A program made the position numbers and the translations under genes. Of a stretch of 64,000 nucleotides of DNA, positions 11,855-22,590 are shown in pieces; positions within the stretch are counted from its first letter, which is position 1; every line of letters begins with the position of its first letter. The stretch lies in NCBI GenBank assembly GCA_009760885.1, contig CM019712.1, forward strand, positions 27,635,816-27,699,815, written 5' to 3'. Source of the DNA: Achatina immaculata. Its lineage: Eukaryota > Mollusca > Gastropoda > Stylommatophora > Achatinidae. The notes under the pieces were generated by a model, which did not search any database, was not told where the DNA came from, and was given only the letters and a program-made list of their open reading frames with translations.

Positions 11855-12245
11855 TACCAAGAGACTACAAACCTTTGGTAACACCTGACTAAGGAAAATC
11901 CTTCAGATTAGATGGCCAGATAACATCAGCAATGAAGAGATATTGTAGGAAACAAACCAACCCGCTGTGAAAGGACTGATAATGAAAAGAAGCTAGTGAT
12001 GGATAGGACAAACACTTCAAAAGTTAACCACTAACATATCCAGACAGGCTCTGACCTGGAATCCCCAGGGTAAAGGATAAAAAGGAAAACTTAGAAACGC
12101 CTGGAGAAGAAGTCTTGATGGAGAGATCACAAAAAAAATGGGCTGCACCTAGAGAAGGAACAACCCAGGTGAGAAATAATTTGAGAAACGTTGATGGTTT
12201 GTGCTGCAGACAGGGATAAAAATAAGAAGCAGGTGGATAATTCAA
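11855..12245 (+). mobile_element. Decayed LINE RT C-terminal fragment
   Basis: Reads LRKILQIRWPDNISNEEIL, WIGQTLQK, then ISRQALTWNPQG with stops between, equivalent to the C-terminal RTE segment seen better at 56,668-56,973 (CLRKILNIKYQDKI, WIGHTVRKPDTNIARQALTW). Several stops and a lost GRP box make it an old copy. Placed inside the presumed first intron. Confidence 0.65.
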
Positions 12246-12931
12246 TAATTTTGGGTTGTTTTTTTTAACTTTTTTTATTGTAATCGACTCCGTCTGTGGC
12301 TGTGGTTTTCTTTAACTTTTGTCAAGCCTGGCATTGCTTTTACCTAAATGTAATCGAGTCTGCTTGTGTTTTTAACTGTAAACGAATGTGTCTGTGATTT
12401 TGTTTGACTGTACAGATAGAGAAAACTATAAATCAGATTTGTGGTTCTTGTTCTAACTTTTTTTTATATCATATGATTAGTGTTTTATGTGTCACGTTAA
12501 TCTTGTACAGTTCTGGTTGTCTGATCCTTAATGTGGCCAAGTCAGGAAACTGTGATATTTCACTGCAGTCAATATTCATGAAATAGATGTACCAGTTAAA
12601 AGTTATGAATAACATGTAACAAAAACAACAAGTCAGCTGGCTGTGGTAAAGTTCCAAGAATATTCTTGTAGATATTTTTGAAGAGAAAAAAATATTAGAG
12701 CTACCAAATTACGCCACAAGAAGGCAATACATTTCGAGTGAAACTAATGAATAGAGTAAAGCGTAGATTTAACAAGGCACATTTAGTTCAAAACATTCTC
12801 TGCTCTCTACAGCTAGGTACAAAAACCAGACAGATTCAACAAAGGATAAATAAAAGCATTAACAAATCAAATATTTTTATTTAAAAATATAAAAACACGT
12901 TTTGTAGAAATACCTCTTTTCTATTACCTAG

Positions 12932-13015
12932 AGCAGCCAGATATCATCATCATGTGCCAGTTAGCGATATTCAGCATGCTTCTTATTCTCTCTATTTTGA
13001 CATCAGCTGAAAAGG
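12932..13015 (+). CDS. Candidate signal-peptide exon of a secreted/membrane protein
   Basis: An acceptor with a pyrimidine-rich tract (ctcttttctattacctag) ends at 12,931 and a donor gtgagt starts at 13,016. An ATG at 12,952 opens MCQLAIFSMLLILSILTSAEK: a short polar start, a hydrophobic core of about 13 residues and a small-residue cleavage site (TSA). The exon ends in phase 1, common for signal-peptide exons. It lies downstream of the TATA/donor block at 10,135, which could supply a non-coding first exon. No protein family can be assigned from this alone. It could still be chance, as the exon is only 84 bases. Confidence 0.48.
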
Positions 13016-13075
13016 GTGAGTAATAGAAATATATAAGTTATTTTCTTTTCGAATGTTCTATGAACCCTTATGGAA

Positions 13076-13079
<4 letters not shown>

Positions 13080-13155
<76 letters not shown>
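13080..13155. repeat. (TA)n microsatellite
   Basis: Two TA runs separated by one phase slip (aatat at about 13,124). It sits at the 3' edge of the LINE endonuclease fragment that follows on the minus strand. Confidence 0.97.
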
Positions 13156-13157
<2 letters not shown>

Positions 13158-13159
13158 GT

Positions 13160-13945
13160 GTCTTTCTGTGTTCTCCGATTTTGGCTCTCCTTAATTTTAG
13201 TTTTAATTTTGCTACCAGAAGGTTGTGATCACTTCCTACATCTGCTCCTTTCCTTGCTCGCACATCTTGTAGTGATCGTTTCTACCTGTTGTTTATTAGT
13301 TTATGATCAATGTGGTTTTCTGTGGTTTTATCTGATGACCTCTAAGCCACTTTATGGATGTTTTTATGTTAGAAAATTGTCCCTTCGATGGTCATCATGT
13401 TTTCTTCACAGAAACTGCACAGTCATTCTCCATTTTCATTTATTTCTCCGATTGCTTCTCTTCCCATGATTCTTCTTCTATCTTCATTTCCTTCACCTAC
13501 TTTTGCTTTGAAGTCGCCCAAGATGAGTAGCATATCATGCTTGGGTATTGTTTCTACTGTGGCTTGGAGGCCATTGTAAAATATGTCTTTTAATTCCTCT
13601 TCGGCTGTTTCTGTTTGTGCATAACAAACTATAATAGACAGCTTCGTGAATCTTGAGTTGAAGCGTGTATATAATAATCTCTCATTTATAGGGGTCCATT
13701 TCAGCAATGCTCTTGATGCTTCTTTTGTTATAATCAATGCTACTCCTCCTCCTGACGATCTTCTTTACCTGACCATATTATTGTATCTTCTGTATGCTGT
13801 GTTGTTAATTTCCTTCTGCCTTGTCCTGTCCATCTTGCTTCTTGTATTCCTAGTATGTCTAGTTTGTATCTGTGCATTGCCTTGATGGTTTGTGCTAGTT
13901 TTCCAGTCTGATTAAATGTTCTTACATTCTATCTGCCTATTTGCA
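13160..13945 (-). mobile_element. LINE apurinic-type endonuclease domain fragment
   Basis: On the minus strand, starting near 13,940, the frames read NVRT-like, then ITKEASRALLKWTPINERLL, RFTKLSIIVCYA, then LLILGDFKAKVGEGNEDR (Asn of the GDFNA box changed to Lys), and GADVGSDHNLLVAKLKLKLR, the catalytic SDH box. This is the EN domain of the RTE-type proteins often mis-annotated as craniofacial development protein 2-like. Frameshifts separate the pieces at about 13,420 and 13,263. No RT follows: the copy stops just after the SDH box at the TA repeat, an unusual 3' truncation. Confidence 0.88.
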
Positions 13946-14050
13946 TAAAGCATAGCTGGATTTAACTGACATAATGCGCAGAAACTGATAACGTGTGAAA
14001 TAAAATAACATGACGTCAGAGATGAAGCAGACAAACGGTCATTTTTAACA

Positions 14051-14795
14051 ATGGTTTCTTGGCAAACACAACATCGCGCATTCACCATTGAAAATTATTT
14101 CAAAAATGGAGAATCGTCTATTACTGTACAACGAAAGTTTCATCGTCATTTTGAGTTGCATCCCCGTGATAATGTTCCTGATCTGAGGACAAAACAATTT
14201 TGAGGTGGGTCAAAAAATTTAAGGAAACCTCTAACTGCTTTAATAACATGTCTACTGGTCGTCCAAGAACTCAACAGACACCTGAACGAATTTAAGAAGT
14301 CTGCAACGCATTGCTGAGTAGCCCTCGGCGATCAGCTGTTAGGAACGCTTTGGCACCTGGGATCCTCTTACTGTTAATAGTGATCTTTATGTGCAGATGC
14401 TAACTGAATACTTTATTCTAGAGTTGGCCAATAGAAATAAGAGACTAATATGGTTTCAGCAAGATGCAGCAACTGCCCACACAGCCCATCAGTCCATGTC
14501 CATGCTGCGACAAACATTTCCCAATCGTCTTATTTCCAGATTTGGGGATATTCATTGGCCAGCAAGGTCACCGGATTTATCGGCCGCAGACTTCTTTTTA
14601 TGGAGGTATCTCAAGAACACAGTGTATGCCAGCCTACCACATTCACTTACAGATCTAAAAGGTCGAATCCGACACTGCATTCAAAATATCCCTTTGAACA
14701 TGTTAAATGATGTTATGCAGGAATTTTCCAGACGCCTGGCTGAATGTATCAAATGTAATGGCGGTCATCTAACCGGCGTCATTTTCAAAACCTAA
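14051..14795 (+). pseudogene. Internally deleted mariner/Tc1-like transposase (DUF4817 type)
   Basis: The N-terminus (ATG at 14,051) reads MVSWQTQHRAFTIENYFKNG and FHRHFELHP, a DUF4817-type DNA-binding domain, then breaks frame at about 14,200 (RWVKKFKETS, STGRPRT in another frame). From 14,391 the C-terminal half is open: IWFQQDAATAHTA carries the second catalytic Asp and WPARSPDLSAADFFLW the third, with the GDIHWP and LKGRIRHC boxes. The section with the first catalytic Asp is missing between about 14,350 and 14,390. Such elements are typical of arthropod and other invertebrate genomes. I could not define the inverted terminal repeats. Confidence 0.88.
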
Positions 14796-15240
14796 ATATG
14801 ATTGTCGGTAATAATAAAAATACCCACTTTTCTGAGTTTCATTTCACTTTTTGTTTAAAAAAAACATGTACAACGTAATTTTTTATTTCCATTTTAAAAA
14901 TCCAGCTACGCTTTATGCCTGCCCCTATAGAAATAGACTCTTGACCTGGGAAGGTTAGCCAGGCGTGACGCACACAACATCGCCCTCTAGTGTACCACAG
15001 GTCAATGAAATAATGAGCACTAACACTATATCCCTTATATTGCTCCATGGCATAACAAGTTATTTTTATCTTTTACCTTTATCTGTGGTTGTTGTATTTC
15101 ATTAAATTCATGTATTTTTCCTTCAGAAAGTTGCATATATTAAAGATCTGTTTTCCGTACATATTCTTGTTTTATTAATCTGTGTCTTTTTTTAAAATTC
15201 TTGCAGTCCCTTAGTGGAGATAGAAAAGAGGAAAAGGGTC

Positions 15241-15512
15241 AGAGATTCTTTATCAGACTCGACTTTCTTGTAGACATTTTACTTTATCAGACTCGACTGT
15301 CATGTTGACAGAATACTTTATAAGACTGGACTTTCTTGTAGACAGACTACTTTATCAGACTCGGCTGTCATGTAGGCATAATACTTTATCAGACTCGACT
15401 GTCACGTAAACAAAATAGTTTATCAGACTCGACTGTCATGTAGACATTATCAGACACGACTGGCATGTAGACATAATATTTTATTAGACTCGACTGTCTT
15501 GTAGACAGAGTG
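15241..15512. repeat. 34-bp minisatellite
   Basis: About eight diverged units of tttatcagactcgactgtca followed by tgtagacataatac. The spacing is irregular in the middle, where one unit is shortened. Confidence 0.85.
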
Positions 15513-17000
15513 ATCCATGGCTGATTGGTCAGGCTGTTCCTGTTACTGAGTGTACCAAAAATGTTAAGCCAGTCCTGATGCTCTGAGTCGCTGGCGAGTA
15601 AATGGAACAGCATCTCCGCCCCCTAGTTTGAGTACTATAATAGTTGTAGTATACAAGTACATAGTATGGGTAACCATTTGTGATCATAGCGTGACGCGGG
15701 CAGCTGAAATAAGAACTAATCTTTCATGTACGGATATTTTAGCATATATTTTTATACATTGTCTGATACAGAATTTTTTTCTATTTCTTACATTGATGGT
15801 TATAACTGATTTGTATTTAAGATGATTGAGGTTATAATCTTACTTAAATGTTGGATGTGCATTCAATTTACTGTATCAAATTCTCTTACTGCTAAATTCA
15901 CTCCCCGTCTCTCTGTACTTGCACCTTCAAAATTCGGCGGTGAATGTCTTAAATCTTTATCTAAATTTTCTGAACTATAACTGCTGATAATGTTCAATTT
16001 TTGGACTCTTCACATTATGGTTCAATATTTTAAGTTCATTTTTCAAAACAGTTAAACATTTTAGCGATGTCTCTGTCATCAGAGGATGTTTAATTGGACG
16101 GGTGTTCTCTGTATACTTCAAAGGAAACACGATAAGAAACAGCGGGTACATATGACATAACAACAAGCAGTATGGAGATGGGAAATGACAAAGCTACTTC
16201 TGTATTCAGCTTCACTGGTTGAACATAAAACACACCTCGTTGTCATAGTGACATCCAGAGCATGCAAGGAGTGGGCCAACCTCAAACAACCAATGTGCAA
16301 GCCTCACACTGATCTACTGTCCTGCGCATGCAGGAGTTTATGATGATTAGCGGGACGACTCGCTGGATGAGAAGGTCCCAGGCATGATATGCTAAGATTG
16401 GAAAAGTGGGTCGTCTCTAAGGCTGTGATGGACATAATTTAGCAAGCACGAACAGCTAGCATGGAGGGGTAGGGTAGGTGAAATGATGATGTTCTGGAAG
16501 TGGGGGAAGAGAATAAGCTAACTCTGTGAATTCACGTCAATGAAAGCACACTCAAAGCACGACAGAGACATCATACCTTACGTTGGTTACTGAAACAGTA
16601 GCGGTGTAGACAGGGGAATGTCATGTCTCTACTGACGTACCTCCTGAGATCAGTGGTATCAGTACAACAACAGACATTCTCTGTGTATTTCATTAGGTAG
16701 CACTTTCTGTATCTTTATTCGCGATAGAAACTTCTTTCACTGGATTCATACAATAATGAAAAGAGAAGTGTGACAGCGATATCTGAGAAAACAGTACACA
16801 TAGTCATTCACGATTATAACAATAAGAAACATACAACGTTCTCGTAAAAGGCAAATCGAATATAGCATATAAATTAAAGAAGTACTGCATGACACATTAC
16901 ACTAAGTCCCTCATTACAGGTGAATTAAGAATTCATTTTACAAATTATCTACTTTCGCTACAATTAGATTGAAAAAGAAAAAAAAAGAATCAGAAGAAGA
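15513..17000. other. No gene recognised
   Basis: AT-rich sequence without transposon proteins or tandem repeats that I can identify. The stretch 15,628-15,825 is open on the plus strand but hydrophobic and without splice context. Possible old repeats cannot be excluded. Confidence 0.45.
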
Positions 17001-17004
17001 AGAT

Positions 17005-17760
17005 GAATGAATAAGCTTTATTTTTAAAGGGTAAATAATTGGGCACGTAGGCCTGTCTTACATTATGCCCTTAATCATTCCATCTTTCATTCACCCGACA
17101 CACTCGATTTAATACAAGTATGCAAAGTGCATTAAGAAAAAAAACATCAAAAGAGTGTACGATTAAACTATTACTTTCAAAGTAAAAGAGAAGAAGTAAT
17201 CAACCTAATAAAATAGTAATCACACACACAAACATGCGTATACACAGACGTATACATAATCAAAATATTTTATCATTACAGATCTTCTAACATATGTTTT
17301 TTTAACAAACATTAACACAAATTCTAACAATATCTAACAAGTTACTTTTCGAAATATGTCATTTTAGTACTTGATGGCTGGCGAGACATGGGTTGAGAGA
17401 GTGCTGGTTATTCTATGTAGGCATATAATTACAACCAAGTAAATAATGAAACAGGTTTGAGTTAAATGATGAAGTATGACTAATGGATTTTAAATGGTAG
17501 GGGAGGGTGTTCTAGAGCTGTACTGCAGAGTATGCAAGGCTTTTCTTGTACAGATCAATCCTGGGCTTAGGAAGAAGACAGTTTTTTAAACGCTGGCTAT
17601 GTTTAGTGTTATACGTAAACAGTGACCACAAGTAAGGCGGAGCATTGTGTGACAGAATTCTCTGAACAAACTTAACTTTGTTAAAAATGACTATATTTGA
17701 TGAGCTAATTAAATCGCTAACACACTTTTTAAACAACATCCAAGAAGACTTTACACATGG
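17005..17760 (-). mobile_element. LINE-E (CR1/L2-like) C-terminal RT and 3' end
   Basis: The minus strand reads KVKFVQRILSHNAPPYLWSL, SQRLKNCLLPKPRIDLYKKS and LAYSAVQL, the C-terminal region typical of CR1/L2/Rex-type LINEs (NLAPxYL...PRxxL...ALWN). It is followed by a 3' UTR containing gggcacgtaggcc and ends in an ATTC-rich tail at about 17,005-17,015. It is 5'-truncated where the oppositely oriented LINE-A starts. A longer copy lies at 50,255-52,500. Confidence 0.8.
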
Positions 17761-17774
17761 ACATCACCAGATCG

Positions 17775-19354
17775 GGACAAATGGTAAATGACCAGGATGT
17801 GATGAGATAACAACTGAACTTATTAAGGCAAGAGGAAAGGAATGTGCAACAATCTATCATGCACTATGTAAAAAGTTATGGCATTCTGGGATTCGACCAA
17901 AAGAATGGAAAAGAACTGTGTTCATACCACTGCCGAAAAAAGGGAAACCTGAAATTATGCACAAACTACAGAACTATTACCCTGATTAGTAAAATTATGT
18001 TAAAAATCATAATGGGTAGACTTCGAAAGAAAATTGAAGAAGAAGTCAATATTGTTCAAGCCGGTTTCAGGCAAGGAAGAGGATCAAGAGATCATATATT
18101 CAATATAAGATTAATAATAGAGAAATGCAGAGAGTTTAACGTGAATCTATATTTATCCTTTATAGACTACTCAAAGGCATTTGATTGTGTACAACACCAG
18201 AAACTTTGGGAAATAATGGAAAATATGGGAGTTCCAACACATTTGACACAATTAATATCACTTCTGTATCTAGACCAACAAGCAGCAGTAAAAATAAATG
18301 GTGAAACAACAACTTGGTTGGACATAAAACAAGGGGTCCGCCAGGGGTGCATATCGTCGTCTTACTTATTTAACTTGTATACTGAAAATATAATGAGGAA
18401 TGTTAGAGAAGATGTAGACAAAGAATATTACGATGTCATAACAATTGGAGGTTATGAAATACCAGAGATTAGATATTCTGATGGCACAGTATTACTGTCC
18501 ACAACGCAATAATGAATGGAAAAACTAATTATGTCAGTCCGTAAGAACAGCGAAGAGCAAAACCTCTATCTTAATGCAAAGAAAACTAAATTGATGACAA
18601 CTGACAAAACAAACAAGGCAGCTGAAATATGTATCAATGAGGAAAAACTGGAAGAAGTGGAGAGATTTGAATATCTTGGATCACTACTAACTAGTAGTGG
18701 AGATACAATGATGGAAATTAAAAGGACGACATCTATCGCTCTTCAGAAAGTAAAACAAATAAATAATCTGTGGAGAGGAGCAGACAAAACCACAAAAATA
18801 AGATTTTTAAGGACATGCATCTTTCCCATCGCAACATATGCCTGTGAGATCTGGACACCTAACAAAAGAGCTGAGAAACGCATAAATGCCTTTGAATGTA
18901 AAAGCTACAGAAGAGTTCTTCAGATATCATGGACACAAAAAAGAACAAATATATCTGGACACTTAACAAAACAGCTGAGAAGCACATAAATGCCTTTGAA
19001 TGTAAATGCTATAGAAGAGTTCTCCAAATATCGTGGACACAAAAAAGAACAAATATATCTATACTACAAGAGCTTAATATTGAAGAAGGCTGGCTAGTAA
19101 AGAGGATTAAAGAGAGAAAACTTAAATATTTTGGCCACATTAAACGTCATGATAATTTAGAGAAGGCCGTATTGGAAGGATACATAATGGGAAAAAGAAA
19201 AAGAGGAAGACCGAAACGAAGATGGCTGCAAGACATCGTTGATGATCTGGAAATGGATGCAGCAGCAGCAGGCCATCTTGCTCACAACCGAGAGGCCTAC
19301 AGGAGTGCTGTTTGGGAGGCAATGTTCCGCAAGGGACATGCAAAGGAATGAATG
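17775..19354 (+). mobile_element. LINE-A (RTE/BovB-like), longest copy in the window
   Basis: Reads most of an RT: ECATIYHALCKKLWHSGIRP, KEWKRT, TLISKIMLKIIMGRL, VQAGFRQGRGSRDHIF, motif A SFIDYSKAFDCVQHQKLW, motif B GVRQGCISSSYLFNLY, then motif C as RYSDGTVLLS, followed by a stop at 18,510. Canonical motif C would be YADD, so the second aspartate is lost. The C-terminal part resumes at 18,516 (NAKKTKLMTTDK, FEYLGSLLTSSGDT). An internal repeat of about 105 bases (18,958-19,062) duplicates the RRVLQISWTQKRTN region. Ends with a (TGAA)n tail. Non-functional and 5'-truncated. Confidence 0.9.
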
Positions 19355-19360
19355 AATGAA

Positions 19361-19662
19361 TATCTATACTACAAGAACTTAATATTGAAACAGTCTGGTT
19401 TGTAAAGAGGATTAAAGAGAGAAAACTTAAATCTTTTGGACACATTAAACTTCAATATAATCTAGAGAAGACCGTCTTGGTAGGGTACATAATGGGAAAA
19501 AAAAGAAAGGAAGACCAAGGCGAAGATGGCTGCAAGACATCTTTGATAATCTGCAAATGGATGCAGCAGCACCAGGCCATCTTGCTCACAACCGAGAGGC
19601 CTACAGGGGTGCTGTTTGGGAGGCAAAGTTCCGCAAGGGACATGCAAATGAATGAATGAATT
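19361..19662 (+). mobile_element. Second LINE-A 3' end inserted at the tail of the first
   Basis: Directly after the (TGAA)n tail at 19,340-19,360 another LINE-A C-terminus starts (ctatactacaagaact) and runs to its own tail at 19,643-19,660. It is more diverged, with a deletion that puts the GRP box out of frame (KKRKEDQGEDG). The arrangement fits insertion into, or priming on, the earlier tail. The copy recurs at 21,036-21,337 in the tandem duplication. Confidence 0.8.
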
Positions 19663-19978
19663 CAGGGTTCACGTATGATGTAGTCTTCTGACTGTTTAAG
19701 GACAGATTAGCTCAGGTCTAGATCCTTGACTCACGGCACCATTTGTGTGGAGGTTTTCAACAGAACACACGCGTGTAGTTGTCACAGAAAAATAAGATTC
19801 TACATATCAGTGCCAGATCACTTTATTCACTCATCAGTTACTGAACAAACTGTCACTTATTACTTCATCTGTCACCTTATTAAATGTATATGATGCAGGC
19901 CTCCGAGTTTTAGCCTAAATACTCACGAACAGCAGCAGCTTATACACCTGACACACATTGCTAGTAGCCGCCATGCAT

Positions 19979-19985
19979 CTCTCTC

Positions 19986-20020
<35 letters not shown>

Positions 20021-20032
20021 CTCTCTCCAATC
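19979..20032. repeat. CT-rich microsatellite
   Basis: ctctctttctctct-type run; the tandem copy at 21,652-21,693 has a slightly different length. It could serve as the pyrimidine tract of the acceptor at 20,054. Confidence 0.9.
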
Positions 20033-20054
20033 TCTGACGTCATAATTCCACCAG

Positions 20055-20146
20055 TCGTTCAGTCACTGGACATATCCCACTTACAGTACATGGTGTTAGC
20101 AGTACTTAATGGCAACATTTCTTCCAACTTGTCTGTGAGACACCAA
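20055..20146 (+). CDS. Exon candidate with N-glycosylation-type sequence
   Basis: A 92-base segment between an acceptor (ttccaccag, with a long CT tract 20-70 bases upstream) and a donor-like gtaaag. In phase 1 it reads VQSLDISHLQYMVLAVLNGN then ISSNLSVRHQ, open throughout, with NIS and NLS sequons. Its start phase matches the end phase of the exon candidate at 12,932-13,015. It ends in phase 0, which does not fit the next candidate at 20,223. Present again at 21,720-21,811. No domain is recognised. Confidence 0.28.
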
Positions 20147-20222
20147 GTAAAGATGTGATCTGTTTGTTTCGTAGTATGTGTCTATATGTGAACAGGTACA
20201 ATTATTTTTCTCTTTCTTGTAG

Positions 20223-20310
20223 TAGGAATATTTGTGAGAAAGAAGATAAAAGAGTGATTTTTTTCCGCCTTATAGCACCTGCAAGGGAGACTCTTCTGAC
20301 AAACAGCTCA
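20223..20310 (+). CDS. Exon candidate, 88 bases
   Basis: A strong pyrimidine tract and acceptor (ttatttttctctttcttgtag) and a strong donor (gtaagtac) bracket an open segment reading RNICEKEDKRVIFFRLIAPA then RETLLTNSS (start phase 2, end phase 0). The end phase fits the VWA-like exon at 26,196. An exact-length copy is at 21,888-21,975. A shorter alternative would start after ccgccttatag at 20,275. Confidence 0.33.
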
Positions 20311-21719
20311 GTAAGTACTGGTAAAGCCGACTATAAGAAAAATTCTTTGGGCACCACAGTGAAGTATCCAAATTCGGCGTCGATACAGGTAACACTGATT
20401 ATCTGTTTGTTAATGTGGAAGCAGTGTGTCCTGTGCTACTTGGACTGAAGACTTGAGTTTCCTGGTTTGTACCGAGGCTACTCGTTCTCCTTTGGCTGAG
20501 AGTTTGCTCCACTCTCGAATATTTTCTTCCACGATGTTGACATGTTTTGGTTATGATGAAAGACAAAACCACAAAAATAAGATTTTTAAGGACATGCATC
20601 TTTCCCATCGCAACATATGCCCGTGAGACCTGGACACTTAACAAAACAGCTGAGAAACGCATAAATGCCTTTGAATGTAAAAGCTACAGAAGAGTTCTTC
20701 AGATATCATGGACACAAAAAAGAACAAATATATCTATACTACAAGAGCTTAATATTGAAGAAGGCTGGCTAGTAAAGAGGATTAAAGAGAGAAAACTTAA
20801 ATATTTTGGCCACATTAAACGTCATGATAATTTAGAGAAGGCCGTATTGGAAGGATACATAATGGGAAAAAGAAAAAGAGGAAGACCGAAACGAAGATGG
20901 CTGCAAGACATCGTTGATGATCTGGAAATGGATGCAGCAGCAGCAGGCCATCTTGCTCACAACCGAGAGGCCTACAGGAGTGCTGTTTGGGAGGCAATGT
21001 TCCGCAAGGGACATGCAAAGGAATGAATGAATGAATATCTATACTACAAGAACTTAATATTGAAACAGTCTGGTTTGTAAAGAGGATTAAAGAGAGAAAA
21101 CTTAAATCTTTTGGACACATTAAACTTCAATATAATCTAGAGAAGACCGTCTTGGTAGGGTACATAATGGGAAAAAAAAGAAAGGAAGACCAAGGCGAAG
21201 ATGGCTGCAAGACATCTTTGATAATCTGCAAATGGATGCAGCAGCACCAGGCCATCTTGCTCACAACCGAGAGGCCTACAGGGGTGCTGTTTGGGAGGCA
21301 AAGTTCCGCAAGGGACATGCAAATGAATGAATGAATTCAGGGTTCACGTATGATGTAGTCTTCTGACTGTTTAAGGACAGATTAGCTCAGGTCTAGATCC
21401 TTGACTCACGGCACCACTTGTATGGAGGTTTTCAACAGAACACACGCGTGTAGTTGTCACAGAAAAATAAGATTGTACATGTCAGTGCCAGATCACTTTA
21501 TTCACTCATCAGTTACTGAACAAACTGTCACTTATTACTTCATCTGTCACTTTATTAAATGTATATGATGCAGGCCTCCGAGTTTTAGCCTAAATACTCA
21601 CGAATAGCAGCAGCTTATACACCTGACACACATTGCTAGTAGCCGCCATGCATCTCTCTCTCTCTCTCTTTCTCTCTCTATCTCTCTCTCTCCAGTCTCT
21701 GACGTCATAATTCCACCAG

Positions 21720-21811
21720 TCGTTCAGTCACTGGACATGTCTCACTTACAGTACATGGTGTTAGCAGTACTTAATGGCAACATTTCTTCCAACTTGTCTG
21801 TGAGACACCAA
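21720..21811 (+). CDS. Duplicate of the 20,055 exon candidate
   Basis: Same length and edges as 20,055-20,146, inside the tandem duplication. Two codons differ, one synonymous (Ser) and one conservative (Ile to Met). The frame stays open. Confidence 0.25.
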
Positions 21812-21887
21812 GTAAAGATGTGATCTGTTTGTTTCGTAGTATGTGTCTATATGTGAACAGGTAAAATTATTTTTCTCTTTCTTGTAG

Positions 21888-21975
21888 TAGGAATATTTGT
21901 GAGAAAGAAGATAAAAGAGTGATTTTTTTCCGCCTTATAGCACCTGCAAGGGAGACTCTTCTGACAAACAGCTCA
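21888..21975 (+). CDS. Duplicate of the 20,223 exon candidate
   Basis: Same 88 bases between the same acceptor and donor as 20,223-20,310. No frame-breaking change is seen between the copies. Confidence 0.3.
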
Positions 21976-22230
21976 GTAAGTACTGGTAAAGCCGACTATA
22001 AGAAAAATTCTTTGGGCACCACAGTGAAGTATCCAAATTCGGCGTCGATACAGGTAACACTGATTATCTGTTTGTTAATGTGGAAGCAGTGTGTCCTGTG
22101 CTACTTGGACTGAAGACTTGAGTTTCCTGGTTTGTACCGAGGCTACTCGTTCTCCTTTGGCTGAGAGTTTGCTCCACTCTCGAATATTTTCTTCCACGAT
22201 GTTGACATGTTTTGGTTATGATGAAAGACT

Positions 22231-22590
22231 AATAAGAATTAAAGTGATTTCCTTATAACTGAGAAAATAACTGCACTCTTAGCACTGTCTGCCCTCGTCT
22301 CTTGTCCACTTTCAAATCCTGATTGTGAGGCATGGGGGGGGGGGGGGGGAATGACTGTAGAAATGGGTAAATAACTCTGTGTGGACCTGATGAAGGAAAG
22401 ACAGGTAGGTGTGATGCTGGTGACATCACTCTTTAGTTTGTCAGCAGGTCAGAGAAATGTAGGGCACTAACTCTACATCCATGTCTGCCTCATAATCACG
22501 AGGAGGGGAATAAAGGGGCAAAAAAAACCACTTTGTCAGGCGTGAGTAGCAAAGTTGTGAGTTTCTTCCTGGACTAATTCAGGGCTCTAA
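22231..22590. other. No gene recognised; long G run
   Basis: Unassigned sequence with a run of about 17 G at 22,334-22,349. No open frame of interest and no transposon signal. Confidence 0.5.

Larger units (their letters stand above)
9640..12900. repeat. Segment paralogous to 56,270-63,290
   Basis: Three ordered anchors are shared with the far end of the window: cattcactgatataaagttc-type sequence at about 9,700 (56,308), the TATA/splice-donor block at 10,130 (57,075), and the gttctggttgtctgatcc block at 12,510 (63,138). Between them both segments carry related but independently expanded minisatellites built from tgattgtctctgcctgtg-like units. Divergence is clear by eye, so the duplication is not recent. 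Confidence 0.75.
18784..22230. repeat. Tandem duplication, units of about 1.78 and 1.67 kb
   Basis: Positions 18,784-20,564 recur at 20,565-22,230 with an offset of 1,675 bases over most of the length. The first unit is longer by about 105 bases because of the internal LINE-A repeat. Both breakpoints show the short sequence agac (gatgaaagac at 20,563 and 22,228). Each unit contains a LINE-A 3' end, a second 3' end, a CT microsatellite and two exon candidates. Only scattered differences separate them. Confidence 0.9.

Noticed and set aside
16040..16330. A possible Penelope-type terminus (catcagaggatg with later ggtgttctct).
   Set aside because: Only a weak resemblance; no inverted or tandem partner was found nearby.
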